A stretch of DNA of 19,209 nucleotides from an uncultured Lentisphaeraceae bacterium (GTDB lineage: Bacteria; Verrucomicrobiota; Kiritimatiellia; RFP12; DVOR01), in NCBI GenBank assembly GCA_937892925.1, contig CALBHX010000064.1, positions 1 through 19,209 on the forward strand, in the 5' to 3' direction. The notes below the pieces were generated by a model. The model was given only the letters and a program-made list of their open reading frames with translations. It ran no database searches and was not told where the DNA came from. Below are positions 15,367 through 19,209 of the stretch, piece by piece. Each line of letters starts with the position of its first letter. Within the stretch, counting starts at the first letter, position 1. Position numbers and translations under genes: made by a program.

Positions 15367-16665
15367 TTAGTGTCGATAAAATATATAAGTTCCCGAGGGG
15401 ACACGGCGCATGTCCATTTTCCCTGCTGGTTGTAACTCTCGTCCAGGAATCAGATAGAATGTATCTGGTGCGTCCCATCGTGTAGGACAAATATGCGATG
15501 GCAGACGGCGGCTGGTAACAGGGCCCCCCATGGTGTATCCAACGAGAATTTTGGTTCCAGGCGGCAACGTTGTTAGTTGGCGATCATTTAATCGCGAACC
15601 TTGCACACGTCCACCAGTCGGCCGAATATACCAGGTGTCTTTACCGTGAATGGCTTCACCAATTAGTTGACGTGGATGTTGCCCGACAGCAAGTGTTTGA
15701 AGCGGTGAACCGGAATCTTCGGCGTCGCCAAGAATAACCCGTGTACCGACAGCTAGCGTATCCCAATTATTAATTTTGTCACCTGAGAGTCGTTTCCCAT
15801 CCGGAAAAATATAGAGAGTGGAGGCAGAATTATAAGCATCACGGGCAATATCCCAAGCAGAATACCCTTTTCGAATAATATATTCACGTGTAGTCTTATG
15901 AGATAAAGCTCTTCCAAAGGTTCGCGTTAACGTTTTATGCGTTGAAGTGGCAAGGCTCTGGGGGGCTGATTGTGATTTCTTAGCAGGTATTTTTACCGTT
16001 CTAGGCAGACGATAAGGCAACGAGCCTTTACCACCATAAAGCACCTTAGCAAGAAATGTATCTCCAATGACCAATCGTCGTGCTCGAACATCCGGATCTA
16101 TCAACCACCGTTCTTTTAGCCCCAACAAGTCACGTACTTCCGGTGTGGCATATCCCATACCACACCGTTTTCTTCCGCGATGGCTTTTTGGGTGCCATCG
16201 GTTCGGGGTACCATAAGCCACTTGTGCATGCGGCATAACATTCGCATCTTTCACTCCGTAGAGTTTCTGTAAGACGAGAATCAACTCCCGTAGCGTTCTG
16301 TACTGTGTCGCCGTCAATGCTCGATCATGGTAGCCTACGACTTCAATACCAATGGAAATATCATCGAGATTCCGTATGCCGTTCCACATACTTGTACCGC
16401 AGTGATAAGCCACACGATCTCGGTTAACAATACGGTAAACTCTTCCATCTCGGTCAACACAATAATGAGCTTCACCGTTACTGCTAAGTTTACGCAAAGA
16501 TGATCTGGCTTCGGCCTCAGTCGTGTGTAAAATGATGTATTGTGTCTGTCTACGAATCGCACGTTCTAAAGTACGCGGCGAGAGATAAGCATTGCTGAAC
16601 GTCAGTGCTTTAGTGATACCGAACGCATAAGTTATCACGTAACAGAGTAACGCCAGCCTGAACAT
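15367..16665 (-). CDS. N-acetylmuramoyl-L-alanine amidase (Amidase_2/AmpD fold) with C-terminal repeats
   Basis: Zinc enzyme cleaving the bond between MurNAc and L-alanine in peptidoglycan. The 432 residues start with a signal peptide (about 1-20). The catalytic domain (about 40-175) has zinc ligands His47 (YIILHTTE), His146 (MPHAQVA) and probably Cys168 (GRKRCGMG), plus Glu108 in the IGIEVVG strand. Having Cys as third ligand is like T7 lysozyme rather than AmpD. A basic linker (about 220-260) leads to a LysM-like start (YIIRKGYSAWDIARD, 262-276). Three related repeats follow (about 283-313, 344-376, 401-432) sharing the pattern (L/W/F)Y(I/L)xP-G then GT-(R/K/Y)-(V/I). The ATG has AGGAG upstream and lies 1 bp after the purE stop. 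Probably periplasmic, acting in wall turnover or cell separation. Confidence 0.88.
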   Translation of the reverse strand: MFRLALLCYVITYAFGITKALTFSNAYLSPRTLERAIRRQTQYIILHTTEAEARSSLRKLSSNGEAHYCVDRDGRVYRIVNRDRVAYHCGTSMWNGIRNLDDISIGIEVVGYHDRALTATQYRTLRELILVLQKLYGVKDANVMPHAQVAYGTPNRWHPKSHRGRKRCGMGYATPEVRDLLGLKERWLIDPDVRARRLVIGDTFLAKVLYGGKGSLPYRLPRTVKIPAKKSQSAPQSLATSTHKTLTRTFGRALSHKTTREYIIRKGYSAWDIARDAYNSASTLYIFPDGKRLSGDKINNWDTLAVGTRVILGDAEDSGSPLQTLAVGQHPRQLIGEAIHGKDTWYIRPTGGRVQGSRLNDRQLTTLPPGTKILVGYTMGGPVTSRRLPSHICPTRWDAPDTFYLIPGRELQPAGKMDMRRVPSGTYIFYRH

Positions 16666-16666
16666 G

Positions 16667-17176
16667 TTAGAGCATCTCCTGTAGGCGCATATCTGCTTCA
16701 GCTACTTTTTCAGCCATACTCACCTTATAGTTATGTAAACGTTGGCGAAGTTCAAAATTGGAAATTGCCAGAATCTGAGCAGCCAACATCCCGGCATTGG
16801 TAGCGCCTGCGTTACCCAAAGCCACTGTTGCTACAGGGATACCTCCAGGCATTTGTACTGTTGCGAGTAAGGCATCAAGTCCGTCCAGCGCACCACCTTT
16901 CATTGGCACACCAATCACTGGCAAGATGGTATGCCCAGCGATCACTCCTGCCAGGTGCGCGGCTAATCCCGCAGCACAGATCAATACTTGTAATCCACGT
17001 TTTTCTGCTTCGGCAGCATAATCCGCTGCCCGCGCAGGTGTACGATGCGCACTCATGATGTGCGCCTCAAAAGGGATATCAAACATTTTCAATACGGCCA
17101 CACAGCGCTGCATGGTGCTCCAATCCGAATCGCTTCCCATGATCAGGCCGACTACTGCTTGTTTTTCTTCCATCAT
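16667..17176 (-). CDS. purE: N5-carboxyaminoimidazole ribonucleotide mutase, class I PurE
   Basis: Converts N5-CAIR to CAIR in purine synthesis. The 169 residues include GSDSDW (14-19), SAHRTP (42-47, catalytic His44), the AAGLAAHLAGVIAGHT substrate-binding block and GNAGATNAGMLA near the C-terminus. This pattern is class I, which implies a PurK partner that is not in the window. Two ATGs lie in tandem (17171-17176) behind AAAGGAAG. The second has the more usual spacing, so the true start may be one codon later. It is 48 bp after purD and 1 bp before the amidase. Confidence 0.95.
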   Translation of the reverse strand: MMEEKQAVVGLIMGSDSDWSTMQRCVAVLKMFDIPFEAHIMSAHRTPARAADYAAEAEKRGLQVLICAAGLAAHLAGVIAGHTILPVIGVPMKGGALDGLDALLATVQMPGGIPVATVALGNAGATNAGMLAAQILAISNFELRQRLHNYKVSMAEKVAEADMRLQEML

Positions 17177-17224
17177 AAAACTTCCTTTCGAGTGTTATGC
17201 CGTTCGGACGCACATATAAGGCTC

Positions 17225-18496
17225 TTAGAGATACTTAAATGCTTTCGCTGCAATATCATGACGATAATGGGCGCCTTCAAAATGAATCTGATTTACACCT
17301 TCATAGGCCTTAGTCACAGCTTCGCGTAAATCTTTTCCGAAAGCCGTTACAGTGAGCACGCGCCCTCCTGCCGTCACTACACGCCCATCGCGTAAAGCCG
17401 TTCCAGCATGGAATACATGACATCCTGCGGCCTCAGCTTCAGTCACTCCAGAGATCTCAAGCCCCTTAGGGTAACTCCCTGGATATCCTGGGGCGGCCAT
17501 GACAATCGTTGTCGCAGATTCCGTACGCAACTGCACTAATTCATCATGCAGAGTACCATCCACACACGCAGAAAAAATAGGCACTAAATCTGAAGCAATA
17601 CTTGGAAGCACCACTTCTGTTTCAGGATCGCCAAACCGACAATTAAACTCTAGAACTTGAACATCTTTTCCGCGGATCATCAACCCACAGAACAATACGC
17701 CACGATAAACAATTCCACGTCGTTTCAGTTCCTGCAATACGGGTAGTACAATTTTCTCCTTGGTAAACAGCATCACTTCATGCGTAGCTACCGGCGCCGG
17801 CGTATAAGCCCCCATACCACCAGTATTCGGTCCCTCGTCGTTATCAAATATACGCTTGTGATCCTGTGCTGCAGGCAATAGCACAACGTGTTCACCATCA
17901 CAAAGGGCAAAAACAGAAGCCTCTTCACCCTCCAAAAAAGACTCCACTACCACTTCCGTTCCGGCTTGACCAAAACGCCTTTTATCAAGTATGTCATGAA
18001 GCGCCGACTCCGCCTCTTTCCGTGTCTTGGCGATAATAACACCCTTTCCTGCCGCAAGGCCATCAGCCTTGATAACAACTGGAAGGCCGAACTCTTCCAG
18101 CCCAGCGATCGCTTTTGCTGAATCCGTGTACGTATGAAACCGAGCCGTTGGTACACCGGCAGCGTCCATCACTTCTTTGGAAAACGCCTTGCTACCTTCC
18201 AGCGCCGCTGCCGCCCGACATGGGCCAAAAACACGCAACCCCTCAGCCTCCAAAGCATCTGTTAAACCTGCACAGAGGGGAGCTTCAGGTCCAACAACGG
18301 TCAAATCCGGGCGATTTATCTTTGCCCACGTTACTAAAGCTGGAATATCTTCGGCCGCGATAGGCAGATTCGTCGCCAATGTTGCTGTGCCGGCATTCCC
18401 GGGCGCACAGAATAACTCAGGTGTGCACCGATCCTGTGCTAATTTCCAAATAATGGCGTGCTCCCGCCCGCCGTTACCAATAACAAGAACTTTCAT
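17225..18496 (-). CDS. purD: Phosphoribosylamine-glycine ligase (GAR synthetase)
   Basis: ATP-grasp enzyme joining glycine to 5-phosphoribosylamine, the second step of purine synthesis. The 423 residues show the N-domain VIGNGGREHA (4-13), VVGPEAPL (67-74), the ATP-grasp core (VVIKADGLAAGKGVI; NTGGMGAYTPAP) and the catalytic LEFNCRFGDPETEVVLP block. The start at 18494-18496 gives the usual MKVLVIGNGG N-terminus. The frame continues to 18583, and an ATG four codons upstream (18506-18508) behind GGGGG is a possible alternative. No clear Shine-Dalgarno precedes the chosen ATG. First gene of the purD-purE-amidase-coiled-coil unit, nearest to the dif-like site. Confidence 0.95.
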   Translation of the reverse strand: MKVLVIGNGGREHAIIWKLAQDRCTPELFCAPGNAGTATLATNLPIAAEDIPALVTWAKINRPDLTVVGPEAPLCAGLTDALEAEGLRVFGPCRAAAALEGSKAFSKEVMDAAGVPTARFHTYTDSAKAIAGLEEFGLPVVIKADGLAAGKGVIIAKTRKEAESALHDILDKRRFGQAGTEVVVESFLEGEEASVFALCDGEHVVLLPAAQDHKRIFDNDEGPNTGGMGAYTPAPVATHEVMLFTKEKIVLPVLQELKRRGIVYRGVLFCGLMIRGKDVQVLEFNCRFGDPETEVVLPSIASDLVPIFSACVDGTLHDELVQLRTESATTIVMAAPGYPGSYPKGLEISGVTEAEAAGCHVFHAGTALRDGRVVTAGGRVLTVTAFGKDLREAVTKAYEGVNQIHFEGAHYRHDIAAKAFKYL

Positions 18497-18604
18497 AAGT
18501 AATAGCATAGCAAACCCCCGCCGCTTCCGACAGGTCAAAACAAGAAAACCGGAAAAATGAAGACTGCTATTTTCCCATAACATTTCTTTGACTTTGTATC
18601 TGAA

Positions 18605-18612
18605 GGGTAGGG
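18605..18612 (+). other. KOPS-like octamer GGGTAGGG, copy 5
   Basis: Extended form AGGGTAGGGGT at 18604-18614. It points right and lies 380 bp before the dif-like site, the closest of the five. Confidence 0.5.
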
Positions 18613-18992
18613 GTATATATCTCGTTTAGGGTGAGAAGGATAGTTCTCAGTTGCGAAGTTTACGGTATTGATTCAAAAAACACCCGCCCAAGTTTTAGGT
18701 TAATGCATCCCGATCCAAGTAGAAAGTCGCAGACAAATTAACCTGTTTCCTCTGACGGGACAATTGTTACATACTATTTTCTATACAATACAATTTTTAA
18801 AATTAAGTTTATAAGTACTTGTCCATTTGAACAACATCGATGCTTTAAGTTTGGTTTAGGAAGGTTACATTTATTACATTTAAGAAATACCAGTGTTAAA
18901 AGATACGGTCGAGATTAGTCTTATTGTTTTCATGTATCGTAGTCATAGTAAATATCAGAGACGACCATTACTATTATACAGTTTTACATAAA

Positions 18993-19020
18993 AAAATACA
19001 TAATGTAGGTTATGCGACGT
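18993..19020 (-). other. dif: Candidate dif site (XerC/XerD recombination site)
   Basis: Read on the minus strand, an 11-nt arm ending CGCATAA (19010-19020) is followed by a 6-nt centre, CCTACA (19004-19009), and an 11-nt arm beginning TTATGT (18993-19003). This matches the dif plan of XerC arm, hexamer, XerD arm. Against the gamma-proteobacterial consensus I count about 20 of 28 positions, the inner arm halves being perfect and the outer XerD half divergent (ATTTT instead of TAAAT). It lies in AT-rich non-coding DNA, and all five KOPS-like octamers in the window point to it. Confidence 0.6.
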
Positions 19021-19209
19021 AACATATTAAGCGAATATCCACTTCTACTCTTTTATGTACAAAATTAAATTTACAATTTTTTATATAAGTCTATAAACAA
19101 CCTTTATTCGTTTCGTCGGTGAAAAAATATGGAGAAAAAGTTGTCAACAACCTCACCACCAATGTTACACGGTCTATGACAGCTTCGGTTGTTGTTAATT
19201 TGAGAAAAC

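Larger units (their letters stand above)
18497..19209. other. Gene-free, AT-rich right end (probable terminus region)
   Basis: No gene seen. Over 18601-19020 I counted 138 G+C in 420 bases, about 33%, clearly below the neighbouring genes. It carries a KOPS-like octamer (18605-18612), the dif-like site (18993-19020) and an 8-bp inverted repeat with a 34-nt loop (19145-19152 with 19187-19194). Confidence 0.6.

Noticed and set aside
19145..19194. Inverted repeat CAACAACC/GGTTGTTG near the right edge
   Set aside because: Only 8 bp with a 34-nt loop and no T-run; could be chance and no gene ends nearby.
1..19209. CRISPR arrays, insertion sequences, integrase/att structures, rRNA
   Set aside because: None seen: there are no regularly spaced repeats, no transposase genes, and the only tyrosine recombinase is a housekeeping Xer type.

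Overview
The window looks like a chromosomal segment of a Gram-negative bacterium. Envelope evidence is an ExbB-ExbD-TonB energy transducer, a probable lipoprotein and a secreted amidase. The mix of an EfpL (YeiP)-type EF-P paralogue, GTP-dependent PEP carboxykinase, ThyX-like thymidylate synthase and NBP35/ApbC-type Mrp would suit the Planctomycetes-Verrucomicrobia-Chlamydiae group, but that placement is a guess. Nothing here looks like a phage, IS element or genomic island: the genes are housekeeping genes in tight operons separated by a few long, AT-rich, gene-free gaps.

Layout. (A) 7005 to 782, minus strand: a CAU-anticodon tRNA, thyX, efpL, mrp, a C25/gingipain-like lipoprotein peptidase, exbB, exbD, tonB and an oligopeptide-type ABC ATPase, mostly with overlaps or gaps of a few bases. 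(B) 7590-9459, plus strand: pckG, with an apparent +1 frameshift near codon 571 and a strong intrinsic terminator. (C) 13287 to 9900, minus: hemB, xerD and a class B penicillin-binding protein, each pair overlapping by 4 bp. (D) 14467 to 13361, minus: ilvC with a good sigma70 promoter and a terminator-like hairpin. (E) 18496 to 14615, minus: purD, purE, an N-acetylmuramoyl-L-alanine amidase and a secreted coiled-coil protein. Gene-free stretches are 1-781, 7006-7589, 9525-9899 and 18497-19209.

The most interesting signal is not a gene. The octamer GGGTAGGG, which fits the E. coli FtsK-orienting sequence KOPS (GGGNAGGG), occurs five times, always on the plus strand. At 18993-19020, in the AT-rich right-hand gap, there is a dif-like site: on the minus strand CGCATAA, six bases, then TTATGT. 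All five KOPS-like octamers point toward it. I infer that the right end of the window is at or near the replication terminus. A XerD-type recombinase gene, whose product would act on such a site together with a partner recombinase, lies about 7 kb away. If so, 14 of the 15 protein genes are transcribed against the replication fork.

Other points of interest are the peptidase inside the TonB operon, a possibly leaderless hemB whose extended -10 promoter abuts the ilvC terminator hairpin, an amidase with a three-copy C-terminal repeat beside a coiled-coil partner candidate, and a penicillin-binding protein with two N-terminal membrane segments.
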